Below are positions 32,599 to 50,929 of a DNA stretch of 64,000 nt, piece by piece. The notes under the pieces are model-generated. The model ran no database searches and was not told the DNA's origin. It saw only the letters and a program-made list of their open reading frames with translations. Positions within the stretch are counted from its first letter, which is position 1. The number at the start of each line of letters is the position of its first letter. Origin of the DNA: Wolfiporia cocos (taxonomy: Eukaryota; Basidiomycota; Agaricomycetes; Polyporales; Phaeolaceae). The position numbers were made by a program, and so were the translations under genes. The stretch is from contig JACCLO010000012.1 in NCBI GenBank assembly GCA_029448655.1, positions 372,001 to 436,000 on the forward strand, in the 5' to 3' direction.

Positions 32599-35500
32599 TT
32601 ATCGGTGAGATAATGATGCATTAGCCGTCTTGGGTGATGATGTCTGCTTGTTCAACTCCTGCTGCCGCTGCCATACGAGCTCTGCCCATAGTGGATTTGG
32701 CGGGACTCTACCCACGAGCGCGCGTAGAACTTCTAACCTGCAATTCCAGAACGCGTCGATGTGAGCGCGCAAAAGGCTGCGACAAAACAACACCCACCAT
32801 TTGGCCTTCTCCTCGTCCGTGTCTGCAAAGAAAACAATCTCCTCATCATTAGGAAACAACAAACGGAATGATCGTTCAGAACCATATGGGCCTTCAAACT
32901 CATCAAGATGCCGACTACGCGGGCTGATACCAGAACCGGGGCTCAAAAGCGCCGCACGAGAATCCTGGTCATCCTCTACTGCGATCGCTTTCCTGAGATT
33001 TATCGCAGCCGTTATTTTCTTCGTAATATCGTTATAGGCGACGAGGTTGCCGCCGATCAGTCTGAGGTGACGGCGTCTCCAGGACTAAGCCAGTGTATCA
33101 GTCATCCCGTAGTGCAGATCGGATCTCCGTAAACATACCTTACAGTCACCACCATTCTGGGTCAGAGTGCCCTCGAAATACGTTTGCTTGTGCCAATACG
33201 TGTTTCTAAGACCACGATGACACTCTTCCAGACTCTGGGGCAGCAGGTTGAGTGGGATCCCGTGGAGGGCAGGTAGTCTGAATATTTGCAAGATAATCTC
33301 TCCTACTTGCAGCGTTTTGGCGACTGTAGGTGTCTCGCTCCACTGCCCAAACAACGGATAGGTCGTCTCAAACAGCTTCGTGTCGCAACGCTTTGCGATG
33401 TCGCGGAAGGAGATAAAGACTCGCGCGAGCGTGCCGTCGGGCTTTAGGTAGCGGGCCAAATTCTCCACCATTCTGTGTACAGGAGCGGGAGGGTTGACAA
33501 TAACAGGGCGAGGTGGTGGCTGAACCGATTTTTTCGGTTGTGAACCCCAGAATAGTTTACGCTTACCTCCCTTGGATGCTGGGGGAGGAGCAGGGGGCGC
33601 TTGGATGACCGGCGGCGGCGGCGGCGGCGGAGTGTTTGCCTGGAATTGGGCGATGATATGGGGATCCCGGCGGACCTTGATACTCAAGGTGAACTCGAGG
33701 CCCTTGCTTTCAACCCTGCGTGAACGAAATATAAGAACTGCCCACAAAGTGAAGTCGAGTGGCGACTTACAGCTCAAATTCCTGGTCGATTCGACATTCT
33801 TTGTGTAAGCGGCATTCCGGGGTCGTCACAAAGTGAGTGCCATTGTTAAGGGTGCACGAGACGATCGTGGGCTGGGATGGCAACGGAACATTGATGTTCT
33901 TCAGACCCACCACTACAAAGAGTTCACGTCGAGTTCACGCTCTGAGAACTATGCAAACGGACCTTTCACGAAAACCTTCCCGTGCGCCTTCTCCGGCTGT
34001 TCCTGAGTACGAAGCTCTTGAATCAGGTGAGCATGCTCGTTCTGCGGGCGATATCGGGCCATCAATAAGGGGCACTCAGAAGCCACATAGCTACTCACCA
34101 CGTCCGAGAACCGCTTCAATGTCCGCCACGGCCTCCCATCGTCCACATGCTCGCCAGAAGCAGCCTGACCATGGCCCGCATCCGAGCTAGCATAGATCGT
34201 CGCCCGATGCTCACGCACATGGTATCTCTACTCCAGGCATCAGCATCAAAGCGCACTAAGTCGTAACCTCGGACACTCACGCTCTTATTCGGCCCCACGA
34301 GCTTCCTCAACTCCCGATCGATGCTGTCTGCCAGCGGGTCTCCCTCGTCCTTGATCTCCAGCGCGCCGAGCAACCCCTCGCTTCGCAACGCCTCCGCGCG
34401 CCGCTGCGCCTCGTCAGGATCCGTGAGCATGTTCTCCGCGTCCCCTGTGCTCTTGCTCCGCCGGCGCGGCGAGCGCCCCTCCTGCATCGCGGCGACACGC
34501 AGCGCCACGCCTGGTCCGAGAGTCGCCTGTTGCTCTTTGCGCCGTGCCTCGCGCTTCTTCGCGCGGATGAGCTCCTCACGCGCGCGGATCGCATCCTTCG
34601 GTGGGGGAGGTGGTGGCGAAACGGGCTGGTCCGCAGACGCGTCGACGGGCGATATCGGTGCGAGGGTCGACGACGGCAGCTGCAAGTCCTCAAACGCCTG
34701 CGGGGGCGCCGAGAGCGCGCGAGAGTGCAACGCCGCGTTTGGGCGGCGCGCAAAAACACTCTGCGTCTCATCGTCCGCGACTTCGTCAGACTGCCCCTCG
34801 CTCATGTGTACGTCGTCCGAGCCCGCCTGCAGGCCGCCATTCGCGACATTCTCCATCAGACGATCAAGCGCGCTGACATCGCCCAGGCATACGCTGCTGG
34901 GTGGGCTCCCAGGTGCGTCCGCGCCGCCATCGAGCTCGATCGTGAGTTCCTTCGGATCGCTGGTCGCAAAGAGGGGCCGCGCGGCGGGGTCCGTGGTCTG
35001 TGCGCGGACAAGGAAGGAAGGGCGCGGTGGATCGATAGGTTGTGGCGCCGGGTCGAGCGAGAGCACGCCGTCATGCGTCGCGTTGTCAAGCCGGCTCATC
35101 GCAGGGAGCGATGTCGGAGCGGACGAGTCTGCCTGCTTCGCGCGATTCATCTCGGGGGTCATCTCCGTGTCCGGCTCGATCGTGACTTCCTCGGTGCTAT
35201 CTGCCATCTCATGATCCGCATTCGAACTCTGTGGCTGTGAGTCCACCTGCATCCGGTCTGCATCCTTGGCCAGTTCGGCAGCATTAGCAGCTTCTACATC
35301 GCCCGCCTTCTCCGCGCGTTCGTTCTTCTTCCCCTCGTCGATACCCTGCTCCTCTTCTGCAAAGAGCGCCCCTCCGAACTTCAGCGGGCTCCTCGAGAAC
35401 GTCAGGCTGCTCAGAGAGAGATCCACCGAATGGCGCAACGGCGACTGTGAGTCTGCCGCCCGTGTGAATGGAGAACGCGGCGATGGCGCTTCCCCTGCAA

Positions 35501-37625
35501 ATGCGAGGCTTAGCGGGCGCGTCGTTGTGGAGAACATCACGTCGCCATCGCCCTCACCGCTGTCCGCGCTCTGGTCGACGTCGAAACTCGGACGGTTCGG
35601 CAGAACACGAGGCGATCTTGAAGGCGTACTAGGCAGTGGCGGCACAGTGGGCGGAGGCGACAGCTCGGGGTCCTCGAGCGATGTCGCGCGAAGCTGTTGT
35701 GCGATCGAGGCTGATGGCTCATTCGCGTCTGCATCGGTTTGTACGCTTGCAGGCGGCTGTAAATCTGTTTCGCCACGACTGCTACTACGGTTGCGGAAAG
35801 GCGAGTGTCGTTCGAGCCGAGCAGAGCTCAGCGCATGCGTCGGGCGCAGCGCAGGCGAACGCGACAAAGGGCGCTCTAGGCGAGGGGGATCAAATGCCTC
35901 GGGGGCGGGAGCAGGTGAATTATTCTGGCTCACGTGCGCTGTATCGGTGGTAGCGTCCACCGCGTCGCGTCCTGCATCCGTACCTGTCTCTTCGCTCTTC
36001 ACGTCCACATCCGTCTCCATGGATGACTCCGTGGCCAAGCTCGCGGCTGTCGGATCGTGGCCGAGGATGGGACCAGTCTCGTCCGTGGAGGAGTCAGCAT
36101 ACGAGTCGTCCGACCCGAACGACACGTCGGGCGTGAACGGCTCGTCTTTGACGTTCAGATCAATCTCGTCGGGGTCAGAGTAGTCCGGCGAATCTACGCA
36201 TCCAGCGTTATTTTACGCTCCTCATCAGCTAACGAGCAATACGCGATCGCTCACCTCGATCATGTGCCCTTGACTGCGGAGATACACGTAACAACAGCTC
36301 GTTCACGTTCACCTCGGGAAGAGGCGAGATGGCTCTTGGGTCGCGAGAAGCGCCATTGGATGCGAGCGGCGCGTTCAGCGGGGAGAGAAGTTGAGTGGGA
36401 GGGGACGCCGCTGGTCCCGATACGGGCACCCTGGGTGAGGAAGCGGTGTCCGCGGGGGCGGCACGTGGCGCGCTCGTGTGCGCACTGCCGCTACCACGGC
36501 GGGGTGTGTGTTCAAGTCCAGACGGGAGGGAGCGTGCGGCACGCTGCGTAGACGGTGCGAATGAAGATCAGCGGCATACGCACAAAGATAGAGGTTAGGC
36601 GAACGCAGATCGTAACGCGTGCTCACCTCGTTGAGGTACGCATGTGTGCGCCTGGGCGTGTCCTCCTCGTCGACCTCGTAGTCTTCGCCCTCCACACCAT
36701 CCTCGCCGTCATCGTCATCCTCCGAGGCGTACTCGTCGCTCTCCGAAGCGAACGGGTCCGAGTCGAACTCGCCCTCTTCGACGTCAAACTCGACCACGTC
36801 GCAGCGCTCGTCGAACGTGACGGTCTTGCGGCGGCGGCGCCTGCTGTTGAGCGAGCCGTCGAGGCCGGCGGTGCGCGGGCCATGCAGCCGTTTGGAGACG
36901 AGCGAAGGTCTACTGGGCGAGGGCGTGTCGCGTGCGTAGGGCGGTTTCGGCGGGGGTGGCAGCGGCTCGTCGAGATCGAGCTGCGATGTAGATGGCGGCG
37001 ACTGTACCTGAGGCTGCGACGGCGGGGGTATCGGTGGTAGTGGCGGCGATGGCGCGGGCTGTGGGCTTGCGGCTGGCGCGGGCGGGGGCTGCGGTTGCGC
37101 TTCAGGCTGGGGCTGCTGGGGCTGCGGTTGCGGGGGAGATTGCGGCAGGATCGGCGACTGCTGCTGGGGCTCAGCTGGGGTGGTCTCGGGCTGCTTGAAG
37201 GGGCTCTTGGAGACGGACTCCGCCTGGAGGAGGCCCTGGAATACCTTGGACTGGCGGCGCTTGAAGCCGAGAGGGTGCTCGTTCTCGGCTTGGCTTTGCA
37301 AGCTGTTTGGACGAGGACGCTTCTCGCCGCTGACTCTGCGCGGCAACGGGGCAAGGATGGGAATGGGGGGTGTGCCGGCCGGGAGAGACTCGGACTGCGA
37401 GTGCGAGTGGGACTTGGCGCGGAAGGGCGAGTTGGTGACAAGATTATTGTGGCGGAGATGGTTGTAGCTGGTCGACTGGCGGCGAGCCAGCTGCGCGCCC
37501 TGGGCGGGGGCGGGCGGGGGCGGCTGGGGCGAGTCGCGCTTGGCGATGCGGAGGGGGAGCCACGGCGCGTCCTGCTCGGGCGAGTTGGACGGGAGGCGGT
37601 CGCGTAGGGGGAGTCCAGAGGCCAT
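32599..37625 (-). CDS. Anillin/Bud4-like protein with C-terminal PH domain
   Basis: Large multi-exon gene (roughly 1,400-1,500 residues). From the N-terminus: MASGLPLRDRLPSNSPEQD; a proline/glutamine-rich region; RRRRRKTVTFDERCDVVEFD; an acidic stretch; a long Ser/Pro-rich low-complexity middle; ADSIDRELRKLVG; then a C2-like anillin-homology block (KAHGKVFVK, GLKNINVPLPSQPTIVSC, GTHFVTTPECRL, IDQEFEL, KVRRDPHIIAQFQ); a poly-proline loop; and a PH domain (YFEGTLTQNGG, LRLIGGNLVAYND, ERSFRLLFPNDEEIVFFADT, EEKAKWWVLFCRSLL). Bud4/Int1/Mid1-type anillins organise septins and the division ring at the cortex; the PH domain binds membrane lipid. It is divergent from the acyltransferase gene with 221 bp between start codons. 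One intron lies between AYLNE and the next exon at about 36515-36635. Confidence 0.8.
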
Positions 37626-37846
37626 TAGAGTAGAGTATTATGCAGAATAGAGAAGAATAGAAGACAATAGAAGAAGACGCAAGTGCACTCGCTGGCCTCC
37701 AGCACGCCGTGGTCGTAGCCGACCTCCCAAACACAACGCTACCCGACATCGTGCCCATCCCGTGGGAATCCGCCCTTCAACCACCCGCCCGCACGTGATC
37801 GCGTGCAGCACCGTCATCCAGGCGCTCCTCTCTCCATTCTCCCAAC
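37626..37846. promoter_or_regulatory. Divergent promoter of the anillin-like and acyltransferase genes
   Basis: 221 bp separate the two start codons. A run of AGAATAGAAGA-type repeats at about 37640-37680 (pyrimidine-rich on the minus strand) lies next to the anillin-like start. No clear TATA box is visible. Confidence 0.5.
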
Positions 37847-40800
37847 ATGGCCCTCCGACACAGGCTGCCCGCCCGCGAGCACGACGACGGCCCCGCCGCG
37901 GACAGCGCACCCACCGCAGAGCGCGCCGAGCAGCTCGAACACGAGCTCGACGCGCTCAAAAAGGTACGCCGCACGTTGCATCGCAGCAGCCTCGCCGACG
38001 CCTCGCGCAGCACGCACCCCGGCACTTCTACTCTACCCGCCGTTTCATCTTTCCCCTCGGCATCATTGGTGAGCGCCGCGCCATCCGTCCCTGTCTCACT
38101 AACTCGCCCCAGTCGGCGTCTTGCTTGGCTTCGTCCTCGTCCAGCCGACCGACCTCACCGACTTCCAGACCCACCTCGCGCTGCTCCTCGACCAGTATGA
38201 ACTCAACATCCTCCCTGCCCTCCCGCGCCTCGACTTTGAGCTCCCCGCACTCGACCTCTCGCGCTTTGAGTCAGAGTGGCGCCGCGTGTGGGCCAGTGTG
38301 CCTGAGCCGTGGAAGCTGAACAACAATGGCCTCGAGTTCACCGTCGGCGATGCGCTTGCTGCGCGCGGGCTGCACGCAAAACACCCTGTCGTGCTCGTGC
38401 CGGGCATCATCTCTACCGCACGTACTCGCTTGTAGACACTAGATGACACGGACTAAGTCAGCGTGATACAGGGCTTGGAGTCGTGGTCGACTGCACCTGC
38501 GTACCGCACATTCTTCCGCCAGAAACTGTGGGGTGGCTTCTCTATGCTCTCGCAGGTGAATATATGCGCGATGTTGTGTCACGAAGCCCTATCTCGCTTC
38601 TCAACTCACTCACAGACATTCCGCTGATCGATTTACCAGGTGATGTTTAACAAAGAACGCTGGATGGCCGCGCTCACGCTCGATCCCGTTACGGGGCTTG
38701 ACCCGCCCGGAGCAAAAGTACGTGCTGCTGAGGGTATCGACGCCGCGAGCAGCTTCATCCAGGGCTACTGGCTCTGGTGCGTGCTTATATTCAAGCTATG
38801 TATGCGAGTGCCTGAGCGTGTTCGCTTGCACAACCATATTTTCGCTGCTGATCCCTTGCTCCCTACATCGTTAATCCTCAACTGTGCGTATGTAGGTCCA
38901 AAATCATAGAGAACCTTGCTGTTGTGAATTACGACACCAATAATCTTCATCTCGCGCCGTACGACTGGCGCCTTGCATACAGCAACCTCGAGCTTCGCGA
39001 CGGCTACTTTAGCAAGCTCAAAACAACGATTGAGGGATTCCGGTGCGCAATTTTTGCACTGTTGATTTCTTTTCTCTGTTTCCTTTGCTCGTGCATCTGA
39101 GAGGCCGTGCGCTCACAATCAGTCATCATATCATACTTGGTTTGGCAACGGCTGTTGCTCGAACAGGAGGCGAGAGGGCCATCGCGTCGTGCTCGTCGCA
39201 CACTCAATGGGCAGCACCGTGCGTGCTCCCAGCATGTATTTCGGCGCGACGTGCTGACGGTGTGCCCTATATAGGTCATGATGGTGCGCTTGGCTGCTTC
39301 TCACATTATCACGAACCGCTGACGAGCGGTGCAGTATTTGTACGTCTGAACTACCCTGGGGCCCGAAATGAAGTAAACATACTGACTGGCCTTTGCGTAT
39401 CTGTCTCTTGTTCAAGTTTAAAATGGGTCGAGTCGCCCCTGCACGGGAAGGGTGGGCCCGACTGGGTAGAGGTGCACATCGCCTTCCTCATCACTTGGCG
39501 TCCGCTTCCGTCTTATCTGTCTATGCATCAAACCAGAACCACATCGAAGCACTCATCACTATTGCCGGAACACATCTTGTGCGCCCATCGTCTCCAACAC
39601 TGACCGCAGTGGACGGCTGACCTTTGAAACTCATACACAGGGCGTCGTATGGAGCTTCCGTCGTGCTTCAGCCTAAAAGTGGACACTGAATTAATGGGTG
39701 GCGCAGGTGAAAGCGATGTCGGCGTTTCTCTCCGGCGAAATGAAGGACACTGTGCAGGTGAACCCCGCGGGCGCGTACAGTGCGTGCTCAATCCGGTCCT
39801 CGCCAAGCAATCCTGTGCGCTGATAGATTGGCTCTCTTCCGTGCTGCAACTCTCCATTCTGTGGCACATGTCGCATGTGTCGGTGCACGATGGTCGCCGA
39901 CCTCCATCGATGACTGACGCCCTTCGTGTGTCGTATGGTGCCTGTTCCTTGCCACTCTGGCGCGCGCTATCGCCCTCCACCGATGGAACATCATGAATCT
40001 TCTGACATCTCGACGCATTGACTGGCGCCCTACGCTGATATCGATGGCGGTTGAATTGCAAAATCGATGACGGCGATGCATGATGTGTGATGGGCACTGG
40101 CGGATCAGTCCTCGAGCGGTTCTTCTCGCGCAAGGAGCGCCAAAAGCTGTTTCGCAGCTGGGCAGGGAGTGCGAGCATGTGGATGAAGGTGCGCGTCGCC
40201 CCCTCGCCCAGTACCGCCGTTGCTTATATATACCTTCGGCGCGCTGCCCATCCCACACTTGTACGTGGTTCACAATATGGCGTACCCTCCGGGGCTGGCA
40301 ATGTAGGGCGGCGACGCGGTGTGGGGCAATGCGACGTTCGCGCCGGATGACCTCCCGCACAACATGCACACACACGGCGAACTCATTGTGTTCCGCTCGT
40401 CTGTCGCCGCGAGCGACACTGAGGGCGTACGCCTTTCGAACATGACGTCGTCCCAGGCAAGCAACTGGATCCTGGAGCGGACGCCGACGCATTTTCAGGT
40501 GCGTCTTTCGCCTTCAATACATGTACTACGTAAAACATTTATGACATGGTGCAGCAAATGGTCGAGTCAAACTATTCGTTTGGCATTGAGCGTGACGTAG
40601 AGGCATTGGAGAGGAACAATCTGGATCCGAGAAAATGGTCGAATCCACTCGAGATTCAGTAGGTTCTGCAGATGATTTTTGAGACCACTTTCGAATGATC
40701 CATCAGACTTCCGCATGCACCTACCACCAAATTCTACTGTGTGTATGGGCATGGGAAGGACACCGAGGTGTGTACATGAAAGACTTGGTGTATGGAAACT

Positions 40801-41416
40801 GATGAGAGTGCGCGCAGCGTTCATACTGGTACGTCCCGTTGACGTCTGCCGTATTTTTGCCTTTGCATCGTGCCATTGTAGGTACACCCGCGAGCACTAT
40901 GAATACGACGACGTCGCACCGGACGTTGTCGATGCGACATGCGCGAACGCATCAGAATGCACCACCCCGCGTGCACCTCTCGACATGCCGCTTGTCCGCA
41001 TAAGCCACATCGACGCGGAGTACACCGACGAGGACAAGCGTCCGAAAGTCGTCAACGGCGTGCGCATGGGCGAGGGCGACGGTACGGTAAGCCTGCTCAG
41101 CCTCGGCGCAATGTGCGTCGAGGGGTGGAAGCGCGGGCGGTGGAATCCCGCAGGCATCGAGGTCGTGACTGTGGAGGTACGTCTGCGATCGTCGTGTATC
41201 CCTTGTCGCATAGCTGAGTCGCTCGCTCAGCTTCCGCACAATCCCTCGCCGACCATTCCGCGTGGAGGCGGGACGACGAGTGATCACGTTGACATCCTTG
41301 GATCCACAAAGATGAATGAGATCATTCTGAAGGTTGCCACGGGCGCAGGCGATGAAGTTCAGAATTCGTTCGTCTCGCGTATACGCGAGTATGCGCAGAA
41401 GATACAGTGGGACTAG
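37847..41416 (+). CDS. LRO1: Phospholipid:diacylglycerol acyltransferase (Lro1 type)
   Basis: Makes triacylglycerol by moving a fatty acid from a phospholipid to diacylglycerol, normally at the ER. Reading in order: a hydrophilic N-terminus MALRHRLPAREHDDG; one membrane anchor RRFIFPLGIIVGVLLGFVLV; HPVVLVPGIIST; SWSTAPAYRTFFRQKLWGG; GYWLWSKIIENLAVVNYD; APYDWRLAYSNLELRDGYFS; the lipase-type serine motif VVLVAHSMGSTV (about 39184-39222); GPDWVE; DTVQVNPAGAY; FRSWAGSASMWMK; NYSFGIERDVEALE; the acid residue in MGEGDGTVSLLSLG; the histidine in DHVDILGSTKMNE; and the end YAQKIQWD. The triad Ser-Asp-His of the LCAT/PDAT family is therefore present. Many introns are about 50 bp, but the one between NPAGAY and LERFF is about 320 bp. 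Small exons between STV and KWVESP (39220-39415) are not resolved. Confidence 0.9.
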
Positions 41417-41651
41417 CCCGACAATGTTCCCATAGAGCGCTTATACAGGCACGACAAAGGAGCACCTCTCACAATGACATTTTTACTACTGTACAACTGC
41501 ATCGCGTGCCTCTGCCGTGTAGAATAATGTAGAAACGACGTGTTATCTAGAAAGCAAGGCGAGTCCAAAACTCGAGACGGCGTATAGCAACTGAACTGAG
41601 AACCGCGAATCATCGACAATCGTACGCCACCGCAAGACATCATACATGCAA
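41417..41651. other. Shared 3' region of two convergent genes
   Basis: 235 bp between the acyltransferase stop and the halogenase-like stop. No repeat or RNA gene is visible; it presumably holds both 3' ends. Confidence 0.5.
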
Positions 41652-46513
<4,862 letters not shown>

Positions 46514-49500
46514 ATGAACGCCGCACGACGGACTCGCTCCCAGCTTGCGCTCCCTGACTTTGATCTCCAGCAGCTCGGCCGTTCTCCGCTCAAGGATGCA
46601 CGCACCGCGCTCCGCAACAATCCGCCCGACAGCCTGCTTGGCACTGCGCGCGCACCCGCGAACGACGACGACCCCGAGATGATGCCCATACCGCTGCTCC
46701 TTCCTCTCGCTGCCGACAAGTCCCCAAAACGACCTTTCAGCCCCGTTGGGTGTGCTTCTCCCACGACAAAGCGTGCACGGTACGACTTTGATGTCGACGC
46801 AGGAGTAGAGGCGCGCCCATCGTCCGCCCACCCAAAGCCGCACACCGCGTCGTCCGTGCCGTACTCGCCCAGATCGCAGACCCCGCTCGAGCTGCGGAGA
46901 GCACACTCAGTTCCGCCGCCGTCGAGCCCCATCCCGTACATCGACCTGACGCGCGTGCCGCGCTCGCCATCGAAGCGTGCGGTGCTCGTGCGGACCCCGT
47001 CCGCGCGCGCTGAGGACGTGCACGTGAGCGCGAATGCAAGTGTCGAGTTCGACAGCTTGCCTGCGATTGAGGTCCACCCCGCGAGCATCGTCCTCGACGC
47101 TCAACCTTCCGTTCCCAGTTCTCCGCTGACGCCGACGTCAGACGACGGGCAGCCTGCAGAGGGGGCTGCGCTTGTGGCATTGCCGCCGCTTACGCCGCTA
47201 CCCGAGACTCCCTTTCACGCCGCGGCCTCGTCTGCCTCGCTCTCATATGCTCCATCGAGCCCGTCACGGCCACATCCGAATCCAAGCATGCTCACCGACA
47301 TCGCAGACCGCGCTCCCAACCCGTCACAGCCCCAGGATCAACCGGCCCCCCCTCCCTTTCATCAATCTGATTCCAACCCCCCGCCTCCCGCGACCCCTGC
47401 ACCCCCGCCCGCGAGCCGTTTACCGCGGCCCAAGTCGACGACAAAGCTTTCACAGCCAGACTGGGCCGCGCTCTTCGCGCCTGTCTCCCCAGCCAAGCCC
47501 GTTCACTCGGAGCAAGCAACGCAAGGCCCTGGTCAGATTGACGTGAAGAATGGAGCGAACGAGTCCGGAGCAGGGAAGACAGAGATCGCAAAGGGGTCGA
47601 CGATGAGTGGAAGAATGACGCGCAGCGCGGCGATGCGCGACCGCCGAGGGAGGCTCAAGGAGGGAATCGTTGTCTCTCCGGCGAGTGGGAGCGTGAACAG
47701 TGGCGGTACGCCAAGCCCCGTCAAGTCTTCCATGCCCCCGGCACCTACGCCCGCAATCTCGCGGAGCACAGGTAAGAGCAAGGCGAAAGCGGCGGATTCA
47801 GATATTGGTGCGTCTGCGCATAGCACGTTCAATCTCGCATGCTGTGCGCATGCACGTGTGGGATGGCACGACTAAATGATTCACGGAACAGGTACCATCA
47901 TGCGTTCGGTCTCCGGGTCGAGCTCCGCGTTGACGGAGAAGACGGCCGAAGCAAGCAGCAGCAGTGCACGCGCAGGCTCGAGTGTCAGCAGGAGTACGAG
48001 TATGCGCGGACGTACGCCTACGCCTTCGACCGCGTCGACGACGACCTCGCGTGTACCAACACGATCACAATCGCGGCCAAGGACCCCGATATCTGCACAA
48101 ACACAACCGCAGACGGAGTCGCAGAAGCGATCAAAAACGCCATCGCCATCGCAACGTCAGTCGACTGCTACAAGTACGAAGACTCAGTCATCAACCGCCG
48201 ATGCAAGCTCGCACATTCGGACCCCAGCGCGACTGCGTTCTGCGTCCGTATCCGCGTCGCTTGCCAGTGGTTCTACGTCCACGGCCACTACTTCTCAAGC
48301 GGACGGACTCTCGAAGGCCCAGGCGAGAGGTGTCATCACGCGCTCTGCCTCGAGCAGGAGTGCGATCACCCGCTCCGCCTCAGTCAAGCCGGCACTCGCG
48401 GCGCCAACAACCTCGACTGCAGCTCCCACAACCTCGACTGCAGCCCCCTCGCTCCCGAGTCGCGTCCCCAGCCCGACTAAGCCCGCCTCCACAGCATCCG
48501 TCTTCCCTTCCCGCTCTGCCGCCACATCCGCGCTCATCGAGGGTAAACTCAAGGCGACATCCGCCCTCAAGCCGATCTCCACGTCCGCCCTGTCCCCGTC
48601 GCGCTCCCTCCCCTCGGTCGTATCTGCTGTGCCGCTCGCCTCCGCTCATTCTACCTCGTCCATCGCGTCGCACACGTCGCTTACCTCGCTTGCGCAGGCG
48701 CTCAATAAGCTGAATGCCCCGCCACCGTCGAAGATAGAGAGGCCGAGGCCGAATACGAGTATGGGGTTTAACGTAGGAAAAGATACGGAGAGGAGCAAGG
48801 GTGGACAGGTGAGGGACGATATTGGGCTTGATTCTAGCGTGAACGGGCGGACGAATGGGAGTGCGGAGAAGGGAATGGACAAGGAAGTTATCAATGAAGG
48901 CAAAGGAAAGCACAAGCAAAACCCGTTATCTTCTCAAGCACAATCAGATGGCCATGTGGAAATGCACTCATCCTCTTCCCAGCAGACCAAGGACCATGCA
49001 AAATTCAATTCGAACGAGATGCCGCCGCCCCCGCCACCCGCGGAACCCCCCAGGAAACGCATCAACCTCTCTTCCGGTGTCGTCACCGGCCGCCCGCGTG
49101 GCACGCTTGGAACTTCCTTTGCACGCGCGACCGCGTCCTCCGCTGCGCGCGCCGCAACGTTGCCGCCCGCCTCCACAACAACGCCGACGACGCCGGGGCG
49201 CGCAAAGGCCGGCATTGTCGCGCGCACGGGTGGCGCGTTTCCCCGTCTTAGTGGGGGAAGGATGGGCGCGAGCAGGGTGCTGCTGCGCGCGAGCCGCGCG
49301 CCGCTGTTGCCCAGCGTTCAGGGGAGCCCGGTGAAGGGCGGATCGGTGGCAGGGACAGAGACGGGCGAAATGATGATGGAAGTGGATGCGGAGGCGAAGG
49401 GGGATCGGGAGGATCGGATGGACGGGGAGGACGTGCGAATGGCTGATGTGCAAGAGGGAGATATAGGGAAGGGGCTGGACAAAGGGAAGGGAAAGGACCG

Positions 49501-50673
49501 AGAGGCAGCGAATAACAGCGATACGCCCACACTTCTATCAGCAGTGGACATGGAAAGCCAGGCAAGTCAAAGCCTGCCAGGTCCACTCAAGCGCGACGCC
49601 TCGCGGCGCGCCTCCCTCGCCTCGCAGTTCCTTGCACAGCTCCACACACCTACGTCTACGTCTGCGTCTGCTCTGCCGAGGGGTGCGACGTCGCCGAACA
49701 AGGGTAAGCGTACCCGCAGTGCGGTCTCGCCCGAGGGCGCTCGTAGTTTGCCGGGACGGCGGGCGACCGGTGGCGCTGCGAGCGGGTCGCGTGTATCGAC
49801 CCGCCGGAACGACGCTAGCGGAACCACAGGTGGGAGTGAGGGGAGTGGCAGGGGAAAGGGTGTGCTGGCCGGCGTACTCGAGGGCTGCAACGTGTTTGTG
49901 GACGTGCGGACGGACGACGGAGACGATGCAGGCGGGCTGTTCGCGGACATGTTGGCGGATATGGGTGCGAGGGTGCGTGTTGTGCTGTGCTTGACGCTCG
50001 ACGATGGCGATGCGACGTGTGAGGCTACTTGGAGAGACACTGACATGCGAACACCGTGCTCCAGATCATGACGCGCGTTGGGCCGACATGTACGCATGTC
50101 GTGTACAAAAATGGTCTGATGAGCACGCTTACGCGGTATAGGTGCGTTTCTTCCTCCCTGATTACTCCTATTGCCACATTACTCGCGTACACTAACAACG
50201 TGCTGCAATTGAAGATTATGCAAAGAGCCCCGCCCACTCGTCGTTGGCATCGCATGGGTTGTGGAATGTGTGGAACGCCGTGAACGCGTCGATGAGAGCC
50301 GCTTTCTCGTGAACCTCGAGGGAGTTAATGTCGCGGGCACAAGCAAGGTGCGTGAGGCTCGCCAGCCTCCTTTACGCTTGGGACTGATCCCGAAACAGCG
50401 ACGCCGATCAATGCTGCCGAAGCAAGTCCTTCTCTCTCCTGAGAAGCCTCGCAGAGAACGAGATGATACGCACAACACTCCGTCAGAGCCTGCTTCAGAC
50501 GGTTCTTCACGTAAGTGTTCTGCTAATTTTGGTTCCATTGATTTTTGTGCTAAGTATGAATGATATTCATAGCGGCCATTGAATGTGCCGGGGCATCCGG
50601 CTCAAGCCGAGTTTTGCTACCCCTGGAGAGGGCGAGAAAGCGACAAAATGTACTAAATTTCAAATCATCATAG
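46514..50673 (+). CDS. BRCT-domain nuclear protein
   Basis: Starts MNAARRTRSQLALPDFDLQQ; in-frame ATGs further upstream look less likely. About 1,100 residues of Ser/Pro/Thr-rich low complexity with basic patches, then one BRCT domain near the C-terminus: GCNVFVDVRTDDGDDAGG, LFADMLADMGAR, IMTRVGPTCTHVVYKNGLMS, TLTRYRLCKEPRPLVVG and IAWVVECVERRERVDESRFL, containing the conserved tryptophan. GT-AG introns at 47808-47891, 49973-50064, 50142-50214 and 50511-50572 restore the frame, and the end is NVLNFKSS. BRCT domains bind phosphoproteins in DNA damage and cell-cycle control. The domain resembles the first BRCT of microcephalin-type proteins, but one domain is not enough for a name. Confidence 0.8.
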
Positions 50674-50929
50674 AGTCAAATTCCTCACTTCCAAGGGTCA
50701 ATGTGACTGTACTCATCCTCCGCACACTCAATTTTGTTGCATATCACACCCTCGCACACACTTCTTGATGTAACTTCTCATCTGTGCAATGACATCTTCA
50801 TCGTTCCCTCCACGATTTGACTTGGTTATCGTCCATTCACACAGGATTTCTGCATTAAGCTTGTCTTTAGTTCGCCTCGGGTCTACATGTAACGTTATGT
50901 AATTGTATAGCTGAAGGATACTCTGTAAT

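Noticed and set aside
34321..35214. Long plus-strand frames opposite the anillin-like gene (also 35266-36183 and 37095-37607)
   Set aside because: They mirror the GC-rich, serine/proline-rich minus-strand gene and lack motifs; the minus frame has conserved domains.
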